DNA of 64,000 nucleotides, taken from positions 140,893 to 204,892 of the forward strand of contig CAXSAZ010000005.1 of assembly GCA_964235485.1 (NCBI GenBank), in the 5' to 3' direction. The notes below the pieces were generated by a model that was not told the DNA's origin, made no database searches, and saw nothing but the letters and a program-made list of their open reading frames with translations. Source of the stretch: CAHJXG01 sp964235485 (GTDB taxonomy: Bacteria; Pseudomonadota; Alphaproteobacteria; Acetobacterales; Acetobacteraceae). Each line of letters begins with the position of its first letter. The stretch's first letter is position 1. A program made the position numbers and the translations under genes. Shown here piece by piece: positions 15,937 to 25,182 of the stretch.

Positions 15937-16965
15937 TCAAGCCGCCTTCTTGAGCAACCCCTGCGCTACCACAGCCTCCGCGATCTGCACCGCATTCAGC
16001 GCGGCACCCTTGCGCAGGTTGTCCGACACGCACCAGAACGACAGGCCATGCTCCACCGTCGGGTCGCGGCGGATGCGGCTCACGAACACCGCGTCTTCCC
16101 CGGCGCAATCGGCGGGGGTGATGTAGCCGCCGTCATCGCGCGTATCCATCACCACCACGCCGGGCGCGTCGCGCAGCAGGGCGCGGGCGTCGGACGGGGA
16201 CACCGGCTCGTGGAACTCGACGTTCACGGCCTCGCTGTGGCCGATGAACACCGGCACCCGCACGCAGGTCGCGTGCACCAGGATGTCGGGGTCCAGGATC
16301 TTCCGCGTCTCGACGGCCATCTTCCATTCTTCCTTGGTGGAGCCGTCCTCCATGAACTTGTCGATGTGCGGGATGCAGTTGAAGGCGATGGGCTTGGTGA
16401 ACTCCTGCGTAGTCACAGGGTCGTTCACGTACATGGCGCGGGACTGCGCCCACAGCTCGTCCATGCCGTCCTTGCCGGCGCCGGACACGGATTGGTAGGT
16501 CGCGACCACCACGCGCTTGATGCGGAACCGGTCGTGCAGCGGCTTCAAGGCTACAACCATCTGGATCGTCGAGCAGTTCGGGTTGGCGACGATGCCGCGG
16601 CGGATGCGGCGCAGCGCCCCGGGGTTCACCTCCGGCACCACCAGCGGCACATCGTGCTCCATGCGGAACTGGCTGGTGTTGTCGATCACCAGGCACCCGG
16701 CGGCGGCGGCGCGCGGCGCGTGCACGGCGGACACGCTGGCGCCGGGGCTGAACAGCCCGATGTCCCAGCCGGCGAAGTCAAACGTATCGAGGTTCTTGAC
16801 CTTCAACACGGATTTCTCGCCAAAGCTGACCTCCTGCCCGGCGGACCGGGCGGAGGCAACGGCGGCGACCTCGCTGACCGGGAAGTCCCGCTCCGCCAGG
16901 GTCTTCAGGATCTCGCGCCCGACCGCACCCGTGGCGCCGACAACCGCGACCCGATAGCCCATCAT
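15937..16965 (-). CDS. asd: Aspartate-semialdehyde dehydrogenase
   Basis: NADPH-dependent enzyme that makes aspartate-4-semialdehyde for lysine, threonine, methionine and cell-wall diaminopimelate. The 342 residues begin MMGYRVAVVGATGAVGREIL with the NADP-binding motif. The catalytic cysteine is in GIVANPNCSTIQMV, and IPHIDKFMEDGSTKEEWKM and CVRVPVFIGHSEAVN are family blocks. AGGGG lies 4 nt before the first ATG and 7 nt before the second; either may be used. The longer frame upstream is not needed. Confidence 0.96.
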   Translation of the reverse strand: MMGYRVAVVGATGAVGREILKTLAERDFPVSEVAAVASARSAGQEVSFGEKSVLKVKNLDTFDFAGWDIGLFSPGASVSAVHAPRAAAAGCLVIDNTSQFRMEHDVPLVVPEVNPGALRRIRRGIVANPNCSTIQMVVALKPLHDRFRIKRVVVATYQSVSGAGKDGMDELWAQSRAMYVNDPVTTQEFTKPIAFNCIPHIDKFMEDGSTKEEWKMAVETRKILDPDILVHATCVRVPVFIGHSEAVNVEFHEPVSPSDARALLRDAPGVVVMDTRDDGGYITPADCAGEDAVFVSRIRRDPTVEHGLSFWCVSDNLRKGAALNAVQIAEAVVAQGLLKKAA

Positions 16966-17039
16966 GCAACCCCTGCCCGTTTGTAACAAAAACAAAATGA
17001 AGCAACAAGATAACCCAGCGCAAGCACCGAAGGAACCAG

Positions 17040-17987
17040 TCACTCCCAGGCAGGGTACGGCTGCAGCGGCTCCCGGTAAAGCCCGGTGCGCGCCACGCCG
17101 TCCGCGCCCACGGTGCCGCGATACATGCCGCGCGTGTTGAACGGCAGCGCCACGCGCCCGGCGCGGTCCACCGCAATCAGGCCGCCGGTGCCGCCCACCG
17201 CTTCCAGCGCCGCCATCACCACGGCCGCGGCGGCGTCGAGATCCTTCCGCGCCAGCCGCATCCGCGCGGACAGCTCATGCCCGGCGGCGATGCGGATGAA
17301 GCTCTCGCCATGGCCGGTCGCCGACACCGCGCAGGCCGCGTCCGCCCAGGTGCCGGCGCCGGGCAACGGCGTGTCACCGACGCGCCCGGGCAGCTTGCCC
17401 GTCATGCCGCCGGTGCTGGTGGCGGCGGCGAGGCGCCCGGCGCCGTCCAACGCCACCGCGCCCACCGTGCCATGGCGGTCGGCGTCGTCGAGGTTGGGAT
17501 TGAAATCGGCCTCGGCCGCAAGCATGGCCCGCAGCGCGTCCCGGCGCCGGGCCGTGTCGAAGTACTCGGGGTCCGCGAACGCCACGCCCTCCGCGCGCAG
17601 GAAGTCGAGCGCCCCGGGCCCGGCCAGCAGGACGTGCGGCGACCGCTCCATGACGGCGCGGGCCGCCAGCACCGGGTTGCGCGGGCCGCAGATGCCGGCA
17701 ACCGCGCCCACGGCCCCCGTCGCGCCGTCCATCACGGCCGCGTCCATCTCGTGCCGCCCGTCGCGGGTCAGCACCGCGCCGCGGCCGGCGTTGAACAGGG
17801 GATCGTCCTCCAACGCGGCGACGGCGGCGGTTACGGCTTCCACCGCCGGGCCGCCCGCCGCGAGGACTGCGTGCCCGGCCAGGAGAGCGCGGTGCAGCCC
17901 GGCGCGGTGGGCGCGCTCGGCGTCCGGGGTCATGCTGCCGGGCGACATGGTGCCGGCGCCGCCATGGATGGCAAGGATGGGGGTCAT
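17040..17987 (-). CDS. iaaA: Isoaspartyl peptidase/L-asparaginase (Ntn hydrolase)
   Basis: Plant-type asparaginase that hydrolyses isoaspartyl dipeptides and asparagine. The 315-residue precursor begins MTPILAIHGGAGTMSPG. The autocleavage nucleophile is T174 in DRHGTVGAVALD, after which TSTGGMTGKLPGRVGDTP continues the beta subunit. The start is the ATG at 17987, 54 nt after the dctA stop. It sits between an aspartate/C4-dicarboxylate transporter and asd, so the three genes may channel aspartate. The gene symbol is by homology to the E. coli enzyme. Confidence 0.9.
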   Translation of the reverse strand: MTPILAIHGGAGTMSPGSMTPDAERAHRAGLHRALLAGHAVLAAGGPAVEAVTAAVAALEDDPLFNAGRGAVLTRDGRHEMDAAVMDGATGAVGAVAGICGPRNPVLAARAVMERSPHVLLAGPGALDFLRAEGVAFADPEYFDTARRRDALRAMLAAEADFNPNLDDADRHGTVGAVALDGAGRLAAATSTGGMTGKLPGRVGDTPLPGAGTWADAACAVSATGHGESFIRIAAGHELSARMRLARKDLDAAAAVVMAALEAVGGTGGLIAVDRAGRVALPFNTRGMYRGTVGADGVARTGLYREPLQPYPAWE

Positions 17988-18041
17988 GCCGCGGTTTGCC
18001 ACGCGCCGCCGGGCCGGCACAAGGTCGGGGACCACATGGGA

Positions 18042-19325
18042 TCAGACCCGGCTGAGCACCTCCGGCGCGGTGTGCCGGGCCAGCACGGCGCGGGCGCGGG
18101 CGTGGTCGAGCTGGCCCTCCCACCGGGCGACGAAAATGGTGGCGACCGCATTGCCGAACAGGTTGGTGATGGCCCGCGCTTCCGACATGAAACGGTCGAT
18201 GGGGAACACCAGCGCGATGGACTCCACCGGGATCTTGCCGGCGAGCGTCCCAAGCGTCGCCGCCAGCGTGATGAAGCCGCCGCCTGTCACCGCTGCCGCG
18301 CCCTTGGAGGTCAGCAGCAGCACCAGCAGGATGCCGCCCCATTCCGTGGGGCTGAGCGGGATGTTGAGCGCCTGCGCGATGTAGGCGATGGCCATGGTGA
18401 AGTAGATGCTGGTCCCGTCGAGGTTGAAGGCGTAGCCAAGCGGCACGACGAGGCCCACCAGCGGGCGGGAACAGCCCATGTTCTCAAGCTTCTCCATCAA
18501 GGTCGGCAGTGCCGCCTCGGAGGAGGAGGTGCCGAGGACGATGAAGAACTCCTCTTTCAGGTAGCGCAGCAATTGGAACAGGCTGAGGCGGCAATACGCC
18601 ATCACGGCCGCCAGCACGACGAACACGAACACGATGCAGGTCGCGTAGAAGGCGAGCATCAGGTAAACGAGGTTGCCCAGCGTGCCGATGCCGTAGCGCC
18701 CGATGGCGAACGCCATGGCGCCGAACGCGCCGAGCGGCGCCACGCGCATGATCAGCGACACCATGCCGAAGAACGCGGCGTTGGCCTGATCCAGGCCGCG
18801 GACCAGGCCCGATGCACGCTCCCCCATCTTGGCCAGCGCCACGCCGAACAGCACGGAGAAGAACAGCACCGGCAGGATCTCGCCCTTGGCAAAGGCGTTG
18901 AAGATTTGGTCCGGGATGATGTTGATCAGGAACTCGGTGGTGCTCGCGTGGGCTTTAGGGTCGATGTAGCGGGCGACCGAGCCGGCGCTGAGGCTCTTGG
19001 GATCGGCGTTCACGCCGACGCCCGGCGCGACGAAGTGCCCGACAACGAGGCCGATCAGCATGGCCAGCGTCGTCAGCACCTCGAAGTAGATGATCGCCTT
19101 GAGGCCGATGCGCCCGACGCCCGCGGTGTTGGTCAGCTTGGCGATGCCGACCACGACGGTGAGGAAAATGATCGGCGCGATCAGCATCCGGACCAGCCGG
19201 ACGAAGGCGTCGCCCAGCGGCTGCATCTGCACCGCGAGCTGGGGGTAGAAGTGTCCCAGCGCCACGCCGGCCGCCACGGCAACCAGGACCTGGATGTAGA
19301 GTGATTTCGAGCCTGTGACGACCAT
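18042..19325 (-). CDS. dctA: C4-dicarboxylate:cation symporter (DAACS family)
   Basis: Inner-membrane uptake system for succinate, fumarate, malate and aspartate. The 427 residues from the ATG at 19325 (AGGGA 8 nt upstream) have eight or so TM segments. Family motifs are LIAPIIFLTVVVGIAKL, the serine-rich loop VLGTSSSEAALPTLMEKLE, GYAFNLDGTSIYFTMA and a block ending GKIPVESIALVFPIDRFMSE. DctA is preferred over GltP because of these blocks and the TCA-rich context. It is divergent from the FAH-family gene. Confidence 0.93.
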   Translation of the reverse strand: MVVTGSKSLYIQVLVAVAAGVALGHFYPQLAVQMQPLGDAFVRLVRMLIAPIIFLTVVVGIAKLTNTAGVGRIGLKAIIYFEVLTTLAMLIGLVVGHFVAPGVGVNADPKSLSAGSVARYIDPKAHASTTEFLINIIPDQIFNAFAKGEILPVLFFSVLFGVALAKMGERASGLVRGLDQANAAFFGMVSLIMRVAPLGAFGAMAFAIGRYGIGTLGNLVYLMLAFYATCIVFVFVVLAAVMAYCRLSLFQLLRYLKEEFFIVLGTSSSEAALPTLMEKLENMGCSRPLVGLVVPLGYAFNLDGTSIYFTMAIAYIAQALNIPLSPTEWGGILLVLLLTSKGAAAVTGGGFITLAATLGTLAGKIPVESIALVFPIDRFMSEARAITNLFGNAVATIFVARWEGQLDHARARAVLARHTAPEVLSRV

Positions 19326-19438
19326 GCGACGTTCCCTTGACCGGTCCTGGCGATACCGGATGCGTGCAGGGTTGGCGACCCTTTTTAACGCCGGCCCGGG
19401 CGGGTAGGCTGCGCTTCCGCAACGCAGGGACGCCAACC

Positions 19439-20116
19439 ATGCCCGATTACGTCATCCCCCCGCCCGTCCAGATCGCCGTGCCCGTCGCGGGCGGCGGCAG
19501 CTTCCCGGTGCGGCGCATCTACTGCGTGGGTCGCAACTACGCGGAGCACGCGCGGGAGATGGGCCACGACCCGGACCGCGAGCCGCCGTTCTTCTTCGCC
19601 AAGCCGGCCGACGCCCTGGTGACGGGCGGCGCGGACATGCCGTATCCCCCCATGACCGTGGCCCTGCACCATGAGATGGAACTCGTCGTGGCGCTGAAAT
19701 CCGGCGGCGCGGACATCGAAGAAGCCGAGGCGATGCGCCACGTTTGGGGCTATGCCGCCGGCCTCGACATGACCCGGCGCGACGTGCAGGACGCTGCAAA
19801 GAAGGCCCGCCGTCCCTGGGACATGGCCAAGGGCTTCGACCATTCGGCGCCCATCGGCGACATGGTGCCCGCGGAGGGCGTGACGCCGGGCCGCATCGAG
19901 CTGCGGGTGAACGGCGTGGTGCGGCAATCCAGCGATGTCGGGAAGCTGATCTGGAGCATCCCGGAGACCATCGCCTACCTGTCGAAGCTGGTCCGGCTGG
20001 AGGCCGGCGACTTGATCTTCACCGGCACGCCGGAAGGGGTGGCGGCTGTGGAACGCGGCGACCTTCTGGAGGGCGTGGTGGGCGGGGTCGGCGGCGTGCG
20101 GGTGCGCATCGCCTGA
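19439..20116 (+). CDS. Fumarylacetoacetate hydrolase family protein
   Basis: A 225-residue member of the FAH superfamily, which hydrolyses C-C bonds in acylpyruvates and related diketones. IYCVGRNYAEHAREMGHD, FFAKPADALV, the metal-binding HHEMELVVAL (HxxE), GLDMTRRDVQ, KGFDHSAPIG and FTGTPEGVAAV appear in the usual order. This short form resembles fumarylpyruvate/acylpyruvate hydrolases (YcgM/FAHD1). The ATG at 19439 has AGGGA 8 nt upstream. A strong hairpin follows the stop. Confidence 0.9.
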   Translation: MPDYVIPPPVQIAVPVAGGGSFPVRRIYCVGRNYAEHAREMGHDPDREPPFFFAKPADALVTGGADMPYPPMTVALHHEMELVVALKSGGADIEEAEAMRHVWGYAAGLDMTRRDVQDAAKKARRPWDMAKGFDHSAPIGDMVPAEGVTPGRIELRVNGVVRQSSDVGKLIWSIPETIAYLSKLVRLEAGDLIFTGTPEGVAAVERGDLLEGVVGGVGGVRVRIA

Positions 20117-20126
20117 GGAAGGGACG

Positions 20127-20150
20127 CGGCCGGATCAGAAGATCCGGCCG
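20127..20150. terminator. Hairpin between convergent genes
   Basis: CGGCCGGATC and GATCCGGCCG form a perfect 10-bp stem around AGAA, in the 40-nt gap between the FAH-family gene and the convergent Gly/Tyr-rich gene. No T-run follows on either side. It probably ends transcription from both directions. Confidence 0.6.
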
Positions 20151-20156
20151 TCGGCG

Positions 20157-20504
20157 TCAGCGGACGTAATAGCCAGGTGCGTAGTAGCCCGGCGGGGGAT
20201 AAGCCGGCGCGGCATAAACCGGAGCCGGGTAATAGACGGGCGGCGGCGCGTAAACCACCGGCGGCGGCGGCGCGTAGTAGCGCGGTGCGCCGGCGATCAC
20301 GGCACCCAGGCCAAGCCCCAAAACGGCCCCGCCAAGGAACGGGCCGGCACCAAAGCCACGGTGGCCGTATCCGTGGCCATACCCATAGCCGCCACGATAG
20401 CCACCGTAACCACGATTATAGTATTGGGCGTTCGCCACGGCGGGCGCGAGCGCCATGGTGGCAAGGATGGGAAGCGCCAGGAGGATGCGACCGTTGCGGG
20501 TCAT
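20157..20504 (-). CDS. Exported Gly/Tyr/Pro-rich low-complexity protein
   Basis: 115 residues with a signal peptide (MTRNGRILLALPILATMALAPAVANA is the whole leader; the cut is before QYY). A Gly-Tyr-His-Arg stretch with GYGHGYGHRG follows, then one hydrophobic glycine-rich segment (GPFLGGAVLGLGLGAVIAG). The Pro/Tyr tail carries repeats such as YAPPPVYYPAP. Proteins of this kind are common small envelope proteins of unknown function in alphaproteobacteria. No enzyme motif is present. Confidence 0.75.
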   Translation of the reverse strand: MTRNGRILLALPILATMALAPAVANAQYYNRGYGGYRGGYGYGHGYGHRGFGAGPFLGGAVLGLGLGAVIAGAPRYYAPPPPVVYAPPPVYYPAPVYAAPAYPPPGYYAPGYYVR

Positions 20505-20605
20505 GGTAACACCTGAAGTTCGTGACGGGGCTTATCGCCCCAACAGCTCGCAATCTGGGCACCGCGCGTGGCAATTTTAAGGCGGCGCCGAGAGGAGAGC
20601 TTGCG

Positions 20606-22639
20606 TCACCCCCCAAGCTTGCCGAGCTGGTCCAGCATCGTGCCCTCCGTCAGAATCTGCGGCAGCACCGAAGGGGCGGCCGGACCCGGCGGGTAAAGCA
20701 CATACAGCGGCACCCCGTCCCGGGCGTGCCCGCGCAGGAATGCGGTGATCTCCGGGTCTCCCCGGGTCCAGTCGCCCTTGAGGTAAGCCACACCGTGGTC
20801 GGCGAAGGCGCGGCGGACCGGGGCCGGGGACAGGGCCACGCGCTCGTTCACCAGGCAGGTCACGCACCAAGCAGCGGTCATGTTCACGAACACCGGGCGG
20901 CCTTCCTCGCGAAGGGCGGCGAGCCGTGCGGCGGAGAACCGCTCCGCGCCCTCGGACGCCGCCTGCGCGGGCGCTGTGGGCGCCATGCCGATGCCGGCCA
21001 GGATGGCGACGGCGCCGAGCACCGAAGCCAGCGCCACGCCGCCGCCGAGCCGCCGCCCGCGCCGGCCCGCCGCCTGCGCCAGTCCGAGCGACCACGCGGC
21101 AAGCGCCACCAGCACCAGCCCGGCTACCGTCGCCAGCACGCCATCGGACCCGGCCTGCAAGCTGACGACCCAGACCAGCCAGGCCGCCGCGCCGTACATC
21201 GGAAAGGCCAGCGCACCCCGCAGCACGTCCATCCAGGGTCCGGGCCGTGGCAGCAGGCGCGCAGCGCCGGGCAGCACTGCAAGCGCGACATAGGGCGCGG
21301 CGAGGCCCAGCCCCATCGCCAGGAACACCGCCATCGTCACCGCCGGGGGCGCGGCCAGCGCCGTGGCGACGGCGGCTCCCATGAACGGCGCGGTGCAGGG
21401 CGTCGCGACCAGCACCGCCAGCAGCCCGGTGAAGAAGCTGCCGGCATGGCCGCCCTGCGCCGCCAGCCCTTGGCCGGCCCCGGCCAGCCGCGCGCCGACG
21501 CCGAACACGCCCGACAGGTTCAGCCCGACGCCGAACAGCACGGAGGCCAGCGCCGCCACGAAGGCCGGCGACTGGAACTGGAACCCCCACCCCACGGCGC
21601 CCCCCGCCGCCCGCACCCCGGCCAGCAGAGCGCCCAGCGCGCCGAACGCCAGGAGGACGCCCGCCGTGTAGGACAGGGCGTGTGCCCGCACCGCCCCGCG
21701 CTCCGCGCCGGACATGCGGGCGATGCCCACCGCCTTCATCGCCAGCACCGGGAACACGCAGGGCATCAGGTTCAGGATCAACCCGCCGAGCGCCGCCAGC
21801 AGCAGCGTTTGCAGCAACGGCGTGCCCGGCGTCGCCGCCGGCCCGGGCGCGGCCTCCACCTCCAGCGCGCTTTCCTGCCCGCCGGAGTCCTGCAGCACCA
21901 CGACGCCGGCCAGCGCCCGGCCGTTGAACCCGGGCGCCGTTTTCAGCGCCAGGGCAACCCGCCCGTCCTGGACAGCAAGCGCCTGGGGCGCCGCGGGTTC
22001 GATGGCGTCCGCCGCCTCCGGGAAGAACCAGGCGTCGCGCACCGTCGCCGATGACAGCCCGGCCCCGGCCAGCGACAGGGTGCCGTCGGGCGCGATCCGC
22101 GCCTCGAACGGCGACGGGCGCGGGACGCTGGCAGCCGCGGCGGCGAACAACGGCGCTTCGGCGGACGGCGCCGGGGCGCCAGGCGGCAGGTCCAGGGTGA
22201 AACGCCCCTCCTCCGGCACGCAGATGCGCTCGCACACCAGCCAGTTGGCCGCTGCCTCGATCCGCAGCGGCCCGGCGCCGGGGGTTATGGACAGCGGCAG
22301 CAGCACCTCCCCCGTGTAGCCGTAGGTCATCAGCGGACCCTCCGCCATGCGGCGCGGCGTCGGCCAGGCAATCGGCCCGGCGCTGACGCCCTCGGGCAGC
22401 GTCAGCGTCAGCTCGGGCGGCGCGCCGGCGTCCCCGGGGTTCTGCCAATAGGTGTGCCAGCCCGGCGCGATCCGCAGCCGCAGCCCCACGTGCAGCGGCG
22501 TGCCCGGCGCCGCCGCGTCCGTGTCGGACACCAGCGTGGCGGTCATCCGCGGGCTTGTCACCGCCGCGCTTTCCCGCGCATGGGCGGCGGGCAAGGCGAG
22601 CAGCATGGCCGCCGTCAGAACCATTCCGGCACGGATCAT
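20606..22639 (-). CDS. DsbD/ScsB-type thiol:disulfide interchange protein
   Basis: A 677-residue membrane protein that moves reducing power from cytoplasmic thioredoxin to periplasmic partners. A signal peptide is followed by an N-terminal immunoglobulin-like domain with C136 and C140 in VCERICVPEEG. The central eight-helix DsbD/CcdA domain has LNLMPCVFPVLAMK and ATPCTAPFMG. The C-terminal thioredoxin domain has the active site WCVTC (C592, C595). The N-terminal domain is closer to the ScsB/DipZ variety than to E. coli DsbD, as judged by eye. It is divergent from hrpB across only 73 nt. Confidence 0.88.
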   Translation of the reverse strand: MIRAGMVLTAAMLLALPAAHARESAAVTSPRMTATLVSDTDAAAPGTPLHVGLRLRIAPGWHTYWQNPGDAGAPPELTLTLPEGVSAGPIAWPTPRRMAEGPLMTYGYTGEVLLPLSITPGAGPLRIEAAANWLVCERICVPEEGRFTLDLPPGAPAPSAEAPLFAAAAASVPRPSPFEARIAPDGTLSLAGAGLSSATVRDAWFFPEAADAIEPAAPQALAVQDGRVALALKTAPGFNGRALAGVVVLQDSGGQESALEVEAAPGPAATPGTPLLQTLLLAALGGLILNLMPCVFPVLAMKAVGIARMSGAERGAVRAHALSYTAGVLLAFGALGALLAGVRAAGGAVGWGFQFQSPAFVAALASVLFGVGLNLSGVFGVGARLAGAGQGLAAQGGHAGSFFTGLLAVLVATPCTAPFMGAAVATALAAPPAVTMAVFLAMGLGLAAPYVALAVLPGAARLLPRPGPWMDVLRGALAFPMYGAAAWLVWVVSLQAGSDGVLATVAGLVLVALAAWSLGLAQAAGRRGRRLGGGVALASVLGAVAILAGIGMAPTAPAQAASEGAERFSAARLAALREEGRPVFVNMTAAWCVTCLVNERVALSPAPVRRAFADHGVAYLKGDWTRGDPEITAFLRGHARDGVPLYVLYPPGPAAPSVLPQILTEGTMLDQLGKLGG

Positions 22640-22712
22640 CCAGCTCTCCTCGCCACCACCCGGTATGGCCTATATCTAAGGAGATGTCCCCCGATCCGCT
22701 ATAAGGTCGCTC

Positions 22713-25121
22713 ATGCTTCCTGTTCTGCCCGTCGCCGAGGCGCTGCCGGCCTTGCTGGACGCCCTGGCGCGTCGGCCCAACGCCGTGCTCGCCGCGCCGC
22801 CCGGCGCCGGCAAGACGACAACCGTGCCGTTGGCGCTGATGGACGCCGCCTGGCGCGGGGATGGGCGCATCCTGGTGCTGGAGCCGCGCCGCCTCGCCGC
22901 CCGCGCCGCTGCCGCCCGCATGGCGTCGCTGATCGGGGAGCCGGTGGGCCAAACCGTCGGCTTCCGCACCCGGCTCGACAGCGCCGTGTCCGATGCCACG
23001 CGGATCGAGGTCATCACGGAGGGCCTGCTGGTCCGCCGCCTGCTCGGCGATCCGGCTTTGGACGGCGTCGCCGCCGTGCTGCTGGACGAGGTGCACGAGC
23101 GCGCGTTGGAAGCCGACCTTGCCTTGGCGCTGTGCCTCGACCTGCAGCGGGTGCTGCGGCCGGAGCTGCGGCTGCTCGCCATGTCGGCGACGCTGGACGG
23201 CGCGCGGTTGTCCGGCCTGATGGACGCCCTGGTGATCGAGAGCGCCGGGCGCATGTTCCCGGTGGATGTGCGCCATGCCCCCCGCGACGTGGCGGACGTG
23301 CGCGACCTGCCGGACGCCGTGGCCCGCGCCGTCCGCGCGGCGCTCGGGGAGCACGAGGGCGACATCCTCGCCTTTCTGCCCGGCATGGGGGAAATCCGCC
23401 GGGCGGAGTCGGCGCTTGCCGGGTGCGGCGCGCTGGTGCTGCCGCTGCACGGCGATTTGCCACCCGGGCAACAAGACGCGGCGCTGCGCCCGGCGGCGGA
23501 GGGCCGCCGCGTGGTGCTGGCGACCAGCATCGCCGAAACCTCGCTCACCGTGCCGGGCGTGCGGGTCGTGGTGGACGGCGGCTGGCGGCGCGCGCCGCGG
23601 CTCGACCCGGCGACCGGCCTGACCCGGCTCGCCACGTTGCGCATCAGCCGCGCCGCGGCGGACCAGCGGGCCGGCCGCGCCGGGCGGGAAGCGCCGGGGG
23701 TGGCAATCCGGCTGTGGACCCCGGCGCTGCACCGTGGTTTGCCGCCCTATGACCGCCCGGCGATCCTGGAAGCCGAGCTGTCCGGGCTGCTGCTCGACTG
23801 CGCCGCCTGGGGCACGGCGCCGGGCGACCTGCCGTTCCCGGACCCGCCGCCCGCCGGGGCGCTGGCCGCGGCGGGGGCGCTGCTGGCCGGTCTGGGCGCG
23901 GTGGATGCGGCGGGGCGCATCACGCCACTCGGACGGCGCATGGCGGCGCTCGGGGCGCATCCCCGCCTCGCGGCGATGATGCTGTCGGCGGACGGGCCGG
24001 AGCAGGCGGCGCTGGCGGCGGACCTCGCGGCGCTGCTGGAAGAGCGCGACCCGCTGCGGGGCCGCGACGCGCCGGCTGATTTGCAACTACGGCTCCATGC
24101 GCTGGCCGAGGGTGGAGGCGACGTGGACCGCGGCGCCATCAGCCGCATCCGACAGCAATCCGCCGCTTACCGCCGCCGCCTCGGCACGAAGGGAAGCGCC
24201 GCCGGCGACCCCGGCCCGCTGCTGGCGGCGGCGTTCCCGGACCGCATCGCGCAGCGGCGGGGCGAGCCGGGGTCGTTCCGCTTGTCCGGCGGCGGCGGCG
24301 CGCGGCTGCCGCGCAACGACCGCCTGGCCGACGCGCCGCTGCTGGCGGTGGCCAGCCTGGACCTCAAGGCGTCCGCCCGCATCCGCCTCGCCGCCCCGCT
24401 CGACCCGGCTGCCCTGCCGCCGAGCGTGGAGGCGCAAGTCACCGAAACCGTCGAAAGCGGCTTCGACCCGGCGTCCGGCGCGGTGCTGTCCCGCCGCCGA
24501 CGCCGGCTGGGCGCGCTGGTGCTGGAAGACCGCACCGTGGCCGCTGACCCCGAAGCCACTGCCGCCGCGCTGGCGGAGGCGGTGGGCCGCCGCCTGGACG
24601 CGCTGCCCTGGACCGACGCCGCCCGGCAGTTGCAGGCCCGCGCCGCCCGGTTGCGGGAGCTGGACCCGGACACCCCCGACCTGTCCGACGCCGGGTTGGC
24701 CGCGAGCGTCGGGCAATGGCTCGCGCCGCATTTGCTGGGATCGTCGCGCTTGGCGGACGTGGCGGGCCTCGATCTCCATGGCGTCCTGCGCGGCCTGTTG
24801 GGGCCGCAGCGCGCGGCGCGGCTGGACCGGGACTTGCCGACGCATCTGGCGCTGCCGGGCGGGCGGGCCGCGGTGGACTACGCGCAGCCGGTGCCGCTCG
24901 CGAGCGCGCGGGCACAGGCATTCTACGGCTTGGCGGCGACGCCAAGTTTGGCTGGCGGGCGGGTGAAGCTGCAACTGGCGCTGCTGTCCCCGGCCGGCCG
25001 GCCCATCGCGATCACCGCGGACCTCGCGGGATTCTGGCGCGGCGCCTGGGCCGACGCTCGCAAGGATATGCGTGGCCGCTACCCCCGGCACGACTGGCCG
25101 GAGCGTCCATCCGGCGATTGA
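22713..25121 (+). CDS. hrpB: ATP-dependent helicase HrpB
   Basis: A DEAH-type helicase of 802 residues. Walker A is AAPPGAGKTTTVPLAL (about residues 28-43), motif II is DEVH in VLLDEVHERALEADLAL, motif III is AMSATLDG and motif VI is ADQRAGRAGREAPG. The C-terminal HrpB-specific domain ends with PRHDWPERP, which is typical of the family. The role in alphaproteobacteria is unclear. High GC and extensive antisense open frames mirror its codon bias. Confidence 0.95.
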   Translation: MLPVLPVAEALPALLDALARRPNAVLAAPPGAGKTTTVPLALMDAAWRGDGRILVLEPRRLAARAAAARMASLIGEPVGQTVGFRTRLDSAVSDATRIEVITEGLLVRRLLGDPALDGVAAVLLDEVHERALEADLALALCLDLQRVLRPELRLLAMSATLDGARLSGLMDALVIESAGRMFPVDVRHAPRDVADVRDLPDAVARAVRAALGEHEGDILAFLPGMGEIRRAESALAGCGALVLPLHGDLPPGQQDAALRPAAEGRRVVLATSIAETSLTVPGVRVVVDGGWRRAPRLDPATGLTRLATLRISRAAADQRAGRAGREAPGVAIRLWTPALHRGLPPYDRPAILEAELSGLLLDCAAWGTAPGDLPFPDPPPAGALAAAGALLAGLGAVDAAGRITPLGRRMAALGAHPRLAAMMLSADGPEQAALAADLAALLEERDPLRGRDAPADLQLRLHALAEGGGDVDRGAISRIRQQSAAYRRRLGTKGSAAGDPGPLLAAAFPDRIAQRRGEPGSFRLSGGGGARLPRNDRLADAPLLAVASLDLKASARIRLAAPLDPAALPPSVEAQVTETVESGFDPASGAVLSRRRRRLGALVLEDRTVAADPEATAAALAEAVGRRLDALPWTDAARQLQARAARLRELDPDTPDLSDAGLAASVGQWLAPHLLGSSRLADVAGLDLHGVLRGLLGPQRAARLDRDLPTHLALPGGRAAVDYAQPVPLASARAQAFYGLAATPSLAGGRVKLQLALLSPAGRPIAITADLAGFWRGAWADARKDMRGRYPRHDWPERPSGD

Positions 25122-25182
25122 GCTTTTGCGCCGTGCGTTTTCGCCCCATCTTAGCCGCAGACTCGTCAAGGAGCTTCCAACC

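Noticed and set aside
15815..16126. Plus-strand ORF beginning MDYSDDPRR between the toxin gene and asd
   Set aside because: More than half overlaps asd antisense; the unique part has no recognisable domain. A decayed gene remnant cannot be excluded but is not supported.
17277..19304. A 675-codon plus-strand frame opposite dctA and the asparaginase gene
   Set aside because: Shadow of two genes with clear family motifs; no domain of its own.
20577..24086. An 1169-codon minus-strand open frame across the DsbD gene and hrpB
   Set aside because: It crosses two well-supported genes in other frames and has low-complexity shadow composition.
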